A stretch of DNA of 64,000 nt from positions 248,001 to 312,000 of the forward strand of contig NZ_FUYC01000002.1 in assembly GCF_900167125.1 (NCBI RefSeq). Direction: 5' to 3'. The notes beneath the pieces are model-generated. The model was not told where the DNA came from. It saw only the letters and a list, made by a program, of their open reading frames with translations, and ran no database searches. This document shows, piece by piece, positions 1-10,816 of the stretch. The stretch comes from Paucidesulfovibrio gracilis DSM 16080. GTDB taxonomy: Bacteria; Desulfobacterota; Desulfovibrionia; Desulfovibrionales; Desulfovibrionaceae. Numbering within the stretch: position 1 is the first letter of the stretch; each line of letters starts with the position of its first letter. A program made the position numbers and the translations under genes.

Positions 1-624
1 TTCGGCGGCGGATTCGGTGGCGGTGGATTCCAGCGTGAGGGATTCGGCGGACGGCAGAACTATCAGCGGCGTCCGCGTCGCGGATCCGATTCCGAAGCCA
101 CGTATGAAATCACGTTGGAAGAGGCCTACCGCGGCGGGGAAAAAACCATCACCCTCCAGGAGCAGGGCGCGCCTGGAACAGGCCAGAGCAAGACCCTGGA
201 GGTCAAATTGCCGCCGGGCGTCAAGGATGGGCAGCGCATCCGCCTGACTGGACAGGGCAACCCCGGATTCGGGGGCGGGCCTGCCGGTGATTTGTATTTG
301 AAGATCCGCATCATGCCGCACCACCTCTATAAAGTGTCGGACAACAACCTGGTGCTCGATTTGCCGTTGGCTCCCTGGGAAGCTGCTTTGGGATCCAAAG
401 TGCGGGTCCCCACCCTGGACGGGGCCGTGGAAATGAACATCCCGGCTGGCATTCGTTCCGGAAAGAAGTTGCGGGTGCGCGGGCGCGGTTTGGGCAGTGG
501 AGGCAAAAAGGGTGACCAGCTGGTACGGATTGTCATCGCCACCCCTTCCGATTTGACGGATCGGGAGCGTGAGTTGTGGCAGCAGCTGGCCGAGGAATCC
601 AGCTTCGAGCCGCGGCCCTATTGA
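1..624 (+). CDS. cbpA: DnaJ C-terminal domain protein (CbpA-type co-chaperone), 5' truncated
   Basis: Only the last 207 residues lie in the window; the J domain is upstream. The visible part starts in a Gly/Phe-rich linker (about residues 1-20), then goes straight into the two beta-barrel substrate-binding domains typical of DnaJ, including LPPGVKDGQRIRLTGQGNPG and a second GIRSGKKLRVRGRGLG repeat. There is no CxxCxGxG zinc finger, which places it with CbpA-type (class II) J proteins that stimulate DnaK in the cytoplasm. The next gene is a CbpM-like modulator, the known partner of CbpA, which supports the assignment. A plain class II DnaJ name would fit equally well. Confidence 0.85.
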   Translation, partial: FGGGFGGGGFQREGFGGRQNYQRRPRRGSDSEATYEITLEEAYRGGEKTITLQEQGAPGTGQSKTLEVKLPPGVKDGQRIRLTGQGNPGFGGGPAGDLYLKIRIMPHHLYKVSDNNLVLDLPLAPWEAALGSKVRVPTLDGAVEMNIPAGIRSGKKLRVRGRGLGSGGKKGDQLVRIVIATPSDLTDRERELWQQLAEESSFEPRPY

Positions 625-709
625 ACAGGAGCGGAAATAAAATGTTTCCGACTGCCCAACGGCACGTTTGGAAAACAACCCACCATTTTCAACCGGAAAG
701 GCGGAATCC

Positions 710-1045
710 ATGACTACCAAACGCCTCAAGGAAATATTGTGCAAGGTCGAGCGGCCCAACCTGCCCGAACGATCGGAGCTGGTGGCCTGGGCGCAGCTTG
801 TGGAGATAACCCGGGTGGAGCCGGCGCACGTGTCCGAATTGTTGGAGCTGGGCTGGATCAGCCCGGTGAAGACCCGGGCCGAGGAATATTTGTTCCGGCT
901 CCGCGACGTGTACCGTATCCAAAAGCTCATGCGCCTGTGCCGCGATCTGGACATTTCAGTGATGGGCGCGAGCATCGTGGTGGATTTGCTGGAACGCATC
1001 GAGCAGTTGGAGGACGAGCTGGAACGCACCAAGCGTTTGATTTGA
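710..1045 (+). CDS. cbpM: chaperone modulator CbpM (MerR-like)
   Basis: A 111-residue protein with a short MerR-like helix-turn-helix region (SELLELGWISPVKTR...YLFRLRDVYRIQKLMRLC) and a C-terminal coiled coil rich in Glu and Leu (VVDLLERIEQLEDELERTK). This is the architecture of CbpM, which binds the J domain of CbpA and inhibits its action on DnaK. I start at the ATG at 710, which has a purine-rich GGAAAGGCGG upstream. The ATG at 668 would add 14 residues without a good ribosome site. It lies 85 bp after the CbpA-type gene, so the two are probably cotranscribed. Confidence 0.75.
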   Translation: MTTKRLKEILCKVERPNLPERSELVAWAQLVEITRVEPAHVSELLELGWISPVKTRAEEYLFRLRDVYRIQKLMRLCRDLDISVMGASIVVDLLERIEQLEDELERTKRLI

Positions 1046-1074
1046 ATCCGACATTTGATCCTGGTCCGTGTGTT

Positions 1075-1100
1075 GCCCCGGCGGGTTTCGCAGCCGGGGC
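1075..1100 (+). terminator. GC-rich hairpin after cbpM, weak terminator candidate
   Basis: GCCCCGGC at 1075-1082 is the exact inverse of GCCGGGGC at 1093-1100, with a 10-nt loop. There is no T-run after it, so it may only be a stabilising or partial termination hairpin between cbpM and clpB. Confidence 0.3.
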
Positions 1101-1213
1101 GTTGCTGCGGCCGATTGTTCCCAACCCATCCCGCCTTTTTCGACCGTTACCACTGTTTTGAACATTTTCCACAGGCTCCCCTTGCCAGCGGGGAAAGCGT
1201 GTTTATCTCTTGC

Positions 1214-1242
1214 TTGACGAAGTCTGAATGAGAAATGACATT
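1214..1242 (+). promoter_or_regulatory. possible clpB promoter
   Basis: TTGACG (1214-1219) is followed after 17 bp by GACATT (1237-1242), about 80 bp before the clpB start. The -35 is good and the -10 is poor, so a heat-shock sigma factor or another promoter is possible. No CIRCE element (TTAGCACTC inverted repeat) is seen here. Confidence 0.25.
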
Positions 1243-1322
1243 GTCTTTCAACAACTTTACTTGTGGAAAACTTTTAGGACGGACCCGGGTGAATCGGTCG
1301 TCCACAGAGACAAGGAGGCGAA

Positions 1323-3926
1323 ATGGACCTCAATAAACTGACGCAAAAAACCCAGGAGGCCGTGTCCCAGGCCCAGGCGCTGGCCGTAAAGCGGGGGCAT
1401 CAGCAGATTGATGTGGAGCACCTGCTTTCTGCTTTGGTGAGCCAGGAAAAGGGGTTGGTTGCCCGCATTCTCAAAAAGGTGGATGTGGATGCCCACGCCT
1501 ATGCTCAGGCCGTGGACGAGGAAATCGGCAAATTGCCCAAAGTGTCCGGCCCGGGTGCCAGGCCCGACCAGATCGTGGTTACCCATCGGCTCAATTCCGT
1601 ACTCGTGCGGGCCGACGAATCCCGCCAGCGCATGCAGGATGAGTTCGTGAGCGTGGAGCATGTCTTCATGGCGATCTTGGATGAGCCGCCCAGCACGGGT
1701 GCCGGTCGGGTGAACAAACGTTTCAACATCAACCGGGACGCAGTGTACGCGGCTCTCACCAAGCTGCGTGGGAATCAGCGTGTGACCTCGGATAACCCCG
1801 AGGCCTCCTATGAGGCGCTGACCAAATATGGTCGCGACCTTGTAGAGGAGGCGCGTCAGGGCAAGCTGGATCCGGTCATTGGCCGCGATGCGGAAATCCG
1901 CCGGGCCATCCGTATTCTCTCCCGCCGTACCAAGAACAACCCCGTGCTCATCGGCGACGCGGGCGTGGGCAAAACCGCCATCGTGGAGGGATTGGCCCAG
2001 CGCATCGTCAAGCAGGATGTTCCCGAGGGACTCAAGGACAAGACCATTTTTGCCCTGGACATGGGCGCGTTGGTGGCGGGCGCAAAATATCGCGGCGAAT
2101 TCGAGGAGCGGCTCAAGGCCGTGCTCAAGGAGGTCCAGAATTCCGAAGGCCGCGTGATCATGTTCATCGACGAGATTCATACCATCGTGGGCGCGGGCAA
2201 GACCGAAGGGTCCATGGACGCGGGCAACCTGCTCAAACCCATGTTGGCGCGCGGGGAGCTGCACTGCATTGGTGCCACCACCACGGATGAATATCGGAAA
2301 TATATCGAGAAGGATCCCGCTCTGGAGCGCCGTTTTCAGACTGTTATGGTGGATCAGCCTAGCGTGGAGGACACCATCTCCATCCTGCGCGGACTGCGGG
2401 AACGCTTTGAGGTGCACCACGGCGTGCGCATTTCCGATGGGGCCGTAGTGGAAGCGGCCGTGCTTTCGGATCGTTATATCTCGGACCGGCAGCTTCCGGA
2501 TAAGGCCATTGACCTCATTGACGAGGCCGCGGCCTTGATCCGCACGGAGATCGACTCCCAGCCCGAAGACCTGGACCGCATTAACCGGCAGGTGTTGCAG
2601 CTGGAAATCGAACGTGAGGCCTTAAAGCGGGAAATGGACCAGTCTTCCCGCGATCGGCTGGAGAAGCTGGAGGCCGAACTTGGGGAACTGCGGTCCCGCC
2701 AGGGTGAGCTGCAATCCCAGTGGGAGCGGGAAAAAAGCTCCATCGAAGGGTTGCGGCGCGTCAAGGAGGAAATCGAGCAGGTCCGGCACCAGATCGAAGA
2801 GGCCGAGCGCGTGTTGGATTACAACCGGGCTGCGGAACTGCGCTACGGCAAGCTCAATAGTCTTGAAAAGCAGTTGGAGCAGGCCGACGCCTCCATGAGC
2901 GAGGAAGGCGGACCGCGTCTGGTCAAGGAGGAGGTGGGACCGGACGACGTGGCCGAGATCATCGCGCGTTGGACCGGTATCCCCGTATCCCGCCTGCTGG
3001 AAGGGGAGCGGGAAAAGCTGCTCCGGCTGGGCGATGTGCTGCACGAGCGTGTGGTGGGGCAGGATCAGGCCGTGACCGCGGTTTCCGAGGCCGTGCTTCG
3101 TGCCAGGGCCGGGTTGAAGGATCCGCGCCGCCCCATTGGGTCGTTCATTTTCCTCGGTCCCACGGGCGTGGGCAAGACCGAGCTTTGCAAGACCCTGGCC
3201 GAGGCGCTCTTTGACACGGAAGAGAACATGATCCGGATCGACATGTCCGAATATATGGAAAAACACACCGTGGCCCGGCTCATTGGCGCGCCTCCGGGCT
3301 ATGTGGGCTACGATGAAGGCGGCCAGCTCACCGAGGCCGTGCGGCGTAAACCGTATTCCGTGATCCTTTTTGATGAGATAGAGAAGGCCCACAACGACGT
3401 GTTCAACGTGTTGCTCCAGGTGCTGGATGATGGGCGGCTCACGGATTCCCACGGCCGGACCGTGGATTTCAAAAACACCATTGTGATCATGACCTCGAAT
3501 ATCGGCGCCCCCACCCTGCTGGAAGGGATCGACGCTGGAAGCGGCGGATTCAAACCCGGCGTGGAGGAAGAGGTCATGGGCGAGTTGCGACGGCATTTCC
3601 GGCCCGAATTCCTCAACCGTGTGGACGAAACCGTGATCTTTACGCCGTTGTCCACGCAACAACTCGGGACCATTGTGGAACTGTTGCTCAAGGGGCTGTC
3701 GCGGCGGCTGGAGGATCGTAAGATTACGCTGGATCTGACGGGCGAGGCCCGGCGGTTCATTGCCGAGTCTGCATACGATCCGATCTATGGAGCCAGACCG
3801 CTCAAACGGTACATCCAGGCGCATGTGGAAACGCCCCTGGCCAAGCTGCTCATCGGCGGGGAGTTGGCGGACGGCCAGACCGTGACCGTGGACGAACGCG
3901 ATGGGGAATTGGTTTTTACTTCCTGA
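1323..3926 (+). CDS. clpB: ATP-dependent disaggregase ClpB
   Basis: An 867-residue Hsp100 disaggregase, normal length for ClpB. It has the N-terminal Clp repeat domain (about 1-145), a first AAA+ module with Walker A GDAGVGKT (residues 211-218) and Walker B FIDEIH, and a long charged coiled-coil middle domain (about 400-525). The second AAA+ module has Walker A GPTGVGKT (612-619) and the sensor region [14 protein letters not shown]. The middle domain distinguishes it from ClpA/ClpC. It threads aggregated proteins through its pore and works with DnaK, whose gene lies 5 kb downstream. The ATG is preceded by an AAGGAGG site. A strong terminator follows, so it is probably a single-gene transcript or the end of a cbpA-cbpM-clpB unit. 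Confidence 0.97.
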   Translation: MDLNKLTQKTQEAVSQAQALAVKRGHQQIDVEHLLSALVSQEKGLVARILKKVDVDAHAYAQAVDEEIGKLPKVSGPGARPDQIVVTHRLNSVLVRADESRQRMQDEFVSVEHVFMAILDEPPSTGAGRVNKRFNINRDAVYAALTKLRGNQRVTSDNPEASYEALTKYGRDLVEEARQGKLDPVIGRDAEIRRAIRILSRRTKNNPVLIGDAGVGKTAIVEGLAQRIVKQDVPEGLKDKTIFALDMGALVAGAKYRGEFEERLKAVLKEVQNSEGRVIMFIDEIHTIVGAGKTEGSMDAGNLLKPMLARGELHCIGATTTDEYRKYIEKDPALERRFQTVMVDQPSVEDTISILRGLRERFEVHHGVRISDGAVVEAAVLSDRYISDRQLPDKAIDLIDEAAALIRTEIDSQPEDLDRINRQVLQLEIEREALKREMDQSSRDRLEKLEAELGELRSRQGELQSQWEREKSSIEGLRRVKEEIEQVRHQIEEAERVLDYNRAAELRYGKLNSLEKQLEQADASMSEEGGPRLVKEEVGPDDVAEIIARWTGIPVSRLLEGEREKLLRLGDVLHERVVGQDQAVTAVSEAVLRARAGLKDPRRPIGSFIFLGPTGVGKTELCKTLAEALFDTEENMIRIDMSEYMEKHTVARLIGAPPGYVGYDEGGQLTEAVRRKPYSVILFDEIEKAHNDVFNVLLQVLDDGRLTDSHGRTVDFKNTIVIMTSNIGAPTLLEGIDAGSGGFKPGVEEEVMGELRRHFRPEFLNRVDETVIFTPLSTQQLGTIVELLLKGLSRRLEDRKITLDLTGEARRFIAESAYDPIYGARPLKRYIQAHVETPLAKLLIGGELADGQTVTVDERDGELVFTS

Positions 3927-3957
3927 TCCATCGGACCATGCACAACAATGAATACAG

Positions 3958-3984
3958 GGCCGGGAAACGCTTCCCGGCCTTTTT
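3958..3984 (+). terminator. intrinsic terminator after clpB
   Basis: A perfect 9-bp stem, GGCCGGGAA (3958-3966) with TTCCCGGCC (3971-3979), a 4-nt loop and then TTTTT (3980-3984). Confidence 0.9.
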
Positions 3985-4069
3985 CGTACCCTGCCCGATC
4001 AAGGCTGGTTTTTTGGGCGTTGGCCCGGTATGTTTCGTGGACGCGTGAAACGATACGCAAGGGGGATGC

Positions 4070-5383
4070 ATGTCACAGGAATCGGTTGGCGAGACAAATC
4101 CGGAGATTGCGGGGCAGCGTTCCGACGAAGAACACCCGTCCATGCACAGGGAATGTTTGAGCGCGATGGCAAGCGAGGACGCGCCGGAAGTTCTGGAAGC
4201 GCTCTACCGTTCGGATCGGTCCGGCTTTGTTTCGGTTTTGCCGCAGTTGCTGGCCGAGCGGCCCGGCGACGTGCTCTTGCGTGCCTGGAACGCCCGGCTC
4301 ACGCCTGAGGCGGGGATCACCATGGGCCACGTGGCCCTGGTCACGATCCTGGGGGTGCTGGCCGGGCTGTTCATCAAACTGCCGGGGCTGTTCGGCGGTG
4401 CGGAAACGGGCTTTTTTGCCGAAAGCTGGTTTTATCCCCGCAACCTCTCTCTGGGGCCGCTGGGCGCGGTGTTGCTCTACTTCTGGTTGCGTGGCGAGTG
4501 GAGGCGTCCCGCGTCCTGGATCGCGCCGGCATTATTGCTGGTGGTGGGGATTTTCTTGAATATGCTGCCCGATACGGAAGCCGATAGCTCCACGCTGGCT
4601 TTTTTGCACGGCCCGTTGCTGCTTTGGTGCGCGGCCGGCCTGGCCTTTGCCCAGGGCCGCTTCACCGTGTCCAGGCGGAAGGAATACATCCGTATCTTCG
4701 GGGAAATGGTGGTATTTTCCGGCCTGCTTTTTTTGGGCGGCGGAGTGCTTGTGCTGCTTACCTACGGGTTGTTCGAGCTGCTCAATGTTCCGGCCGAGTG
4801 GGTGTATGAATGGATGGCTCCCATGGGATGGAGCGCCATTCCCGTAGTAGCGGCCGCGGCCGTGCTGAATCGGGACAGGGACAGTCGGATTATGCCGATT
4901 TTGGCGCGTATCTTTGTTCCGCTGTTTCTTGTGGTTCTTATGGCCTATCTTGTGCGTATGGTCGCGCATCTCTCTGCGTTGTTTCAGGATCGCGAAGCCC
5001 TGTTGATCTACAACGTCCTGTTGATCACGGTGTTGGGGTTGGCCGTGTTTTCCATTGCCGGGCGGCAGGAAAAATCGGGACATGCCGGTTTTTTGGAATG
5101 GTTGCTGGCCGGGTTGATTGGGCTGACCGTGCTGCTGGATCTGGTGGGGCTGGCCGCCATCGGGCAACGTCTTTGGGATATGGGGATCACGCCCAACCGT
5201 ATGGCCGTGCTCGGAGCCAACCTGTTGATGTTCGGCAATTTGGCGTGGCTGCTGTCCGGCTATCTCCGGCTGCTGCGCGGACGATCGGATCATGCCGCCC
5301 TGGAACGTATTACGGCTCGCTGCCTGCCCCTGTATGCGGGCTGGACCGCTTTGGTGGCCTTCCTGTTTCCCCTGATTTGGTAG
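4070..5383 (+). CDS. polytopic membrane protein of unknown function (possibly DUF4153-like)
   Basis: A 437-residue protein with a soluble, acidic N-terminal stretch of about 80 residues and then roughly ten to eleven hydrophobic segments (for example VALVTILGVLAGLFIKL and LLVVGIFLNML). The C-terminal stretch GITPNRMAVLGANLLMFGNL resembles a region seen in DUF4153-type integral membrane proteins. That family link is from memory and unverified. No catalytic motif is recognised. The ATG at 4070 has a strong AAGGGGGATGC ribosome site. It stands alone between the clpB terminator and a hairpin at 5402, so context gives no hint of role. Confidence 0.65.
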   Translation: MSQESVGETNPEIAGQRSDEEHPSMHRECLSAMASEDAPEVLEALYRSDRSGFVSVLPQLLAERPGDVLLRAWNARLTPEAGITMGHVALVTILGVLAGLFIKLPGLFGGAETGFFAESWFYPRNLSLGPLGAVLLYFWLRGEWRRPASWIAPALLLVVGIFLNMLPDTEADSSTLAFLHGPLLLWCAAGLAFAQGRFTVSRRKEYIRIFGEMVVFSGLLFLGGGVLVLLTYGLFELLNVPAEWVYEWMAPMGWSAIPVVAAAAVLNRDRDSRIMPILARIFVPLFLVVLMAYLVRMVAHLSALFQDREALLIYNVLLITVLGLAVFSIAGRQEKSGHAGFLEWLLAGLIGLTVLLDLVGLAAIGQRLWDMGITPNRMAVLGANLLMFGNLAWLLSGYLRLLRGRSDHAALERITARCLPLYAGWTALVAFLFPLIW

Positions 5384-5401
5384 CGAACAGGCCGTCCGAA
5401 C

Positions 5402-5427
5402 GGCAACCCGTTGTTTGGGTTGCCCTT
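5402..5427 (+). terminator. terminator candidate after the 4070-5383 membrane gene
   Basis: GGCAACCC (5402-5409) and GGGTTGCC (5417-5424) form a perfect 8-bp stem with a 7-nt loop, followed by C and TTT. The T-run is short, so termination may be incomplete. Confidence 0.6.
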
Positions 5428-5541
5428 TGTTGGGGTTCCCCTTGACATGTATGCGTTTGGCCCGGCGTTGCAGTCTGCCGGACCAAACAAAACGGTCATC
5501 CCTCTGATGCGCGGGTCGGATCCAGCCCAGGAGAAGAAAGT

Positions 5542-6747
5542 ATGAGCGTCATAACAACTACGGACCTGGAGAATTACGCCGAGGTGTTGACCTGGGCGCT
5601 GCGCACATCCCGGGAGGAGAAGATTCGCAACGGCGACGCCGTGGTGATCCGTTTCGACTATCCGGCCATCCGCCTGGCTGAGGCGTTGTATTCCCGATTG
5701 GTGGACGAGCACCTCAATCCGGTTTTGCGCTTGTTGCCGACGCCGCTCATGGAAGGCGAACATTACCTGAACACCAGTTTCGGGCAGCTTGTCTATCAGG
5801 AACCGGGCGAACCGGAACTCTATTCGGCCTGTGCCGGAGTTATCAATATTTACGCTCCGTTGGAATTGACCCACTTGGCGGGTATTGATCCACGCACCAT
5901 TCAGGAGGGGCGTCGTGCCCGGTCCGGCGTGTTCGAAGTCATGGAGCGTCGTCGGCGCTCCGGTCGCCTGGGCTGGACTTCCTGCGTCTGGCCCAGTGAG
6001 GCGCTGTCCGTGGCTTCCGGGCTGGATATGGACGAATACGAACGGCAGTGGATGCGGGCCTGTTGGCTGAATATGCCCAGTCCTGCGGCGGAATGGCGCC
6101 GGTTGCGGCGTGAACTCGGCGAGATCGCGGCCTGGCTGGATTCCCTTGATATCCGCTCCCTGCATGTCGCGTCCGAAAGCGTGGATCTGCGCCTTTCCCC
6201 CGGGGATAATCGCCGCTTTTTGGCTGTGACCGGCGCCAACGTACCGAGCAACGAGATTTTTGTTTCGCCGGATTGCCGGAGTGTGGAAGGAGAATATTGG
6301 TCGGATCTGCCGTCCGTGGAAATGGGCCGCGTGGTGCTTGGAGCGCGCTTGTTTTTTGATGGGGGTGTGGCAGCTCGGGCCGAGGCGCGAACCAATATGC
6401 AGTTCTTGCAGCAGCGGCTCTACGCGGATGCAGGCGCCCGGATGGTGGGGGAGTTTTCCCTTACGGACAAACGATTTTCTCGGGTGGATCATTTTATGGC
6501 CCATACCATTCTGGATGAGAACCATGCCGGGGAGCAGGGCAGTTGCCACATTGCCCTTGGAGCCTCCATTCCTTCCACCTTTACCGGTCCGCAGGAGTTC
6601 TTGACACCGGAAATGCAGCGGATGCTCGGATTCAATATGTCCGGCATTCATTGGGATTTGGTGAATACCGAGTCCAAGTGCGTTACCGCTGTTCTTGCGG
6701 ACGGAAGCGAAAAAATCATCTACGAAGACGGGCAATTCGTCCGCTGA
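5542..6747 (+). CDS. M29-family metallo-aminopeptidase
   Basis: A 401-residue protein matching thermophilic aminopeptidases of MEROPS family M29 (AmpS/aminopeptidase T type), cytoplasmic dinuclear-metal exopeptidases. The family's metal and catalytic positions can be placed: E238 in NEIFVSPD, E304 in GEFSLTD, H321 in the HTILDENHAGEQ segment, and H370/D372 in HWDLV. There is no signal peptide. The start at 5542 follows CAGGAGAAG. The gene ends 164 bp before a bidirectional terminator shared with the convergent TM2 gene. The exact peptide specificity cannot be read from the sequence. Confidence 0.85.
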   Translation: MSVITTTDLENYAEVLTWALRTSREEKIRNGDAVVIRFDYPAIRLAEALYSRLVDEHLNPVLRLLPTPLMEGEHYLNTSFGQLVYQEPGEPELYSACAGVINIYAPLELTHLAGIDPRTIQEGRRARSGVFEVMERRRRSGRLGWTSCVWPSEALSVASGLDMDEYERQWMRACWLNMPSPAAEWRRLRRELGEIAAWLDSLDIRSLHVASESVDLRLSPGDNRRFLAVTGANVPSNEIFVSPDCRSVEGEYWSDLPSVEMGRVVLGARLFFDGGVAARAEARTNMQFLQQRLYADAGARMVGEFSLTDKRFSRVDHFMAHTILDENHAGEQGSCHIALGASIPSTFTGPQEFLTPEMQRMLGFNMSGIHWDLVNTESKCVTAVLADGSEKIIYEDGQFVR

Positions 6748-6910
6748 CAGATTGCCCGTAAAGGACGATACGCCCTGCCTCAAAGGGATGATTCCTAGCG
6801 TTGTGCCGTTGTGGTTGGAGCTGCGATTCTTTGCTCCCAGCCGTGCGGCCCAGGGGGCAGTCGGTTTTGTGATTCGTTCAATGCACTGTCGGAATTGTGC
6901 GGAGCAAAGG

Positions 6911-6945
6911 AAAAAGCGACGGAGGATGGTGCCTCCGCCGCTTTT
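6911..6945. terminator. bidirectional terminator between the M29 and TM2 genes
   Basis: GCGACGGAGG (6916-6925) pairs with CCTCCGCCGC (6932-6941) with one mismatch. The stem is flanked by AAAAA on the left and TTTT on the right, so it can stop transcription from both convergent genes. Confidence 0.85.
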
Positions 6946-6958
6946 GTTGTTTTGCGCG

Positions 6959-7792
6959 TTATTCCTGCACCAGGGCGTTGCCGTCGCAGTCGCGGTGAAC
7001 GTTTAGGATCGCCAGGACCACATCAAGCAGAACCCAGGCAAAGAAGCCGCCCAGGGTGAACAGCTTGAGGATGCCCAGCACACGGTGGCCGAGATAGAAA
7101 CGGTCCAGGCCGAAGAAGCCGCTGAACATGGCCAGCAGCAGGCAGATGCTCTGGTAGCGGCGTTCCGGAGCGGTGAGCGGGGTGCCGTGAATGTCTGTGC
7201 GGATTTTGCCAGTGATGGCTAGGTACAGGTCGAGGATTCCCCAGATGGTCACAACGAGGAACAGGGGCCAGAACAGAATTTCCGCCACTGCCGGCGGATT
7301 CCAGGGGTTGGAGTTGTACCATACGAAGACGAGGATATAGGCGACGAAGACGCCGATACGTGTAAAACAAAGGCGCTTGAATCCGATGTACAGGTAATGC
7401 AGGCCCAGTCCGGAAGCAAAGATGGTCAGGAAAAGAAAGGAGAAACGATCGCGCTTGTCGCTGTCACGCAATGCCGCGCCGTTGACGTCTTTGGGAGATC
7501 CGCCCACCAGCAGGAAAATGTCGATGAGCCACCATATCCCCAGCCCTCCAAAAGTGATTGCCTTAAGAATACCTGTTCCGATTTTGCCGAGGTAGAATCG
7601 ATCCAGCCCGGTCCAGCCAAGCAGTGTGCTGAGTACAATAGCAACGCTGTGAGAGCGTTTGGCGTTGCTGTCCTCTGATTCCTGTGCCGGTTTTTTGAAA
7701 GCTGAGAAGAGCCAGCTCCATTCATCGCCATAGCCCAATGGTGTCGTGCTGGATTTGTGTTCCGTGCTTTCCGTGGAGACCGCTTCTTGCAT
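6959..7792 (-). CDS. TM2-domain membrane protein with tandem TM2-like units
   Basis: A 277-residue protein starting at the ATG at 7792, which has a GGAGGGAATC ribosome site; the upstream in-frame start at 7822 lacks one. It contains repeated TM2-type units: paired hydrophobic segments with the signature GLDRFYLGKIGTGILK near residue 60 and again GLDRFYLGHRVLGILKL near residue 220. A more divergent copy (GLGLHYLYIGFKRL) lies between them. TM2 proteins are small inner-membrane proteins of poorly defined role, usually with one unit, so a three-unit arrangement is unusual. The N-terminal 40 residues are polar and probably cytoplasmic. No neighbour suggests a partner. Confidence 0.8.
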   Translation of the reverse strand: MQEAVSTESTEHKSSTTPLGYGDEWSWLFSAFKKPAQESEDSNAKRSHSVAIVLSTLLGWTGLDRFYLGKIGTGILKAITFGGLGIWWLIDIFLLVGGSPKDVNGAALRDSDKRDRFSFLFLTIFASGLGLHYLYIGFKRLCFTRIGVFVAYILVFVWYNSNPWNPPAVAEILFWPLFLVVTIWGILDLYLAITGKIRTDIHGTPLTAPERRYQSICLLLAMFSGFFGLDRFYLGHRVLGILKLFTLGGFFAWVLLDVVLAILNVHRDCDGNALVQE

Positions 7793-7928
7793 GATTCCCT
7801 CCAGTTTGTAATTAAAAAACAAGATATGATAAAATTATGTCACGAGGGAATCAATAGTATATTCACCATTGGTTCATTTTTTTACAGTGTGTTTTTGCTG
7901 GAATTGTGAGGTTTTTCCCTCCCGCCCG

Positions 7929-7956
7929 TTGACATCGCCAAGCCGGTGCTTATCCC
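7929..7956 (+). promoter_or_regulatory. putative promoter of grpE-dnaK
   Basis: A consensus -35 TTGACA (7929-7934) is followed after 16 bp by TATCCC (7951-7956), about 55 bp ahead of grpE. The CTTATCCCT context resembles heat-shock sigma -10 elements of some proteobacteria. No CIRCE repeat is present. Confidence 0.45.
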
Positions 7957-8010
7957 TAGATGCTGACGGGGCGCGACCCTGAATTTCATACGACCAAGGA
8001 TAAAACAACA

Positions 8011-8577
8011 ATGAGCGACGAGAAGATCAAGCAAGCCGCCGAGCAAGAGGCTCCTGAGGCCCAGGAAGCTCCCCAGGAGATCGACCTTTCCGAAGAGGAG
8101 CTGGAGGCGCTTTGCCGTGAACGGGTTTGCCCTGGGTGTAACGTCATGCAGGAGGCCGATGACCTCCGGCTGCGCGCCCTGGCCGACACGGAAAACGTCA
8201 AGAAGCGGCTCGCGCGGGAAACCGAAGAGTTGCGGAAGTACGCCGGGGAAAGTGTCCTGGCGGATCTTTTGCCCGTTCTCGACAACCTGGATCTGGCCTT
8301 GGAGCATGCCAAGGGCTTGGAAGCCTGCGCGGATTTCGTCACCGGCGTGGAAATGACCCGCAAGATTTTTCTGGACACGCTGGAACGGCATGGGCTTGCC
8401 CCGGTGCGCGGTGAGCAGGGCGGGGAGTTTGACCCGAACCTGCATGAGGCCGTGGGAATGGCCTGCCAGGAAGGGGTGCCCGACGGCTGCATCGCCCAGC
8501 AGGTGCAGCGGGGCTACTCGCTCAAGGGTCGGCTTCTGCGTCCCGCCAAGGTTATGGTCAACAAAACGGAAAGCTAG
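8011..8577 (+). CDS. grpE: nucleotide exchange factor GrpE
   Basis: A 188-residue GrpE, the ADP-release factor for DnaK. It has an acidic N-terminal tail, a long helical coiled coil (RLRALADTENVKKRLARETE) and the C-terminal beta domain with GEFDPNLHEAVG and the final RPAKVMV motif. I start at the ATG at 8011; AAGGA lies 10 nt upstream. An in-frame start at 7960 would add residues that do not look conserved. The N-terminal half carries CRERVCPGC, a cysteine cluster not typical of GrpE. The gene is 138 bp upstream of dnaK on the same strand. Confidence 0.95.
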   Translation: MSDEKIKQAAEQEAPEAQEAPQEIDLSEEELEALCRERVCPGCNVMQEADDLRLRALADTENVKKRLARETEELRKYAGESVLADLLPVLDNLDLALEHAKGLEACADFVTGVEMTRKIFLDTLERHGLAPVRGEQGGEFDPNLHEAVGMACQEGVPDGCIAQQVQRGYSLKGRLLRPAKVMVNKTES

Positions 8578-8715
8578 TCGCCGGAGAAAAGGGGCGGAAT
8601 CCGTCGGAGAATGGCGGCAGACCCTTTACAAAGTCGGTGGCGGACTTATTTGTGAATTGCCGTATTGAGCAAGATCAATGTATCTCCAGATTTTTTGCAA
8701 TGAGGAGGACGTATA

Positions 8716-10641
<1,926 letters not shown>

Positions 10642-10664
10642 CTTCGGTTACGAATTGAGACCAA

Positions 10665-10694
10665 AGGCCGTCGGGATAGTCCGGCGGCCTTTTT
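10665..10694 (+). terminator. intrinsic terminator after dnaK
   Basis: AGGCCGTCGG (10665-10674) pairs with CCGGCGGCCT (10681-10690) with one mismatch, and TTTTT follows (10690-10694). Confidence 0.9.
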
Positions 10695-10816
10695 CGTGCC
10701 TGCCGGAAAGCGCGGAACACGGTGGGCCGTGTGTCCCGGGCTTGCCTTGCGCGGCCAAGCAGTATAGCCTGTCCACGCCCGTTTTTCAGGGTTATGCAAT
10801 CCAACCGGAAGGACTC

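Noticed and set aside
1046-1322. CIRCE heat-shock operator before clpB (also looked for before grpE and dnaK)
   Set aside because: No TTAGCACTC/GAGTGCTAA inverted repeat occurs in these gaps.
5442-5447. Consensus TTGACA upstream of the M29 gene
   Set aside because: No acceptable -10 is found 16-18 bp downstream, so I did not list a promoter.
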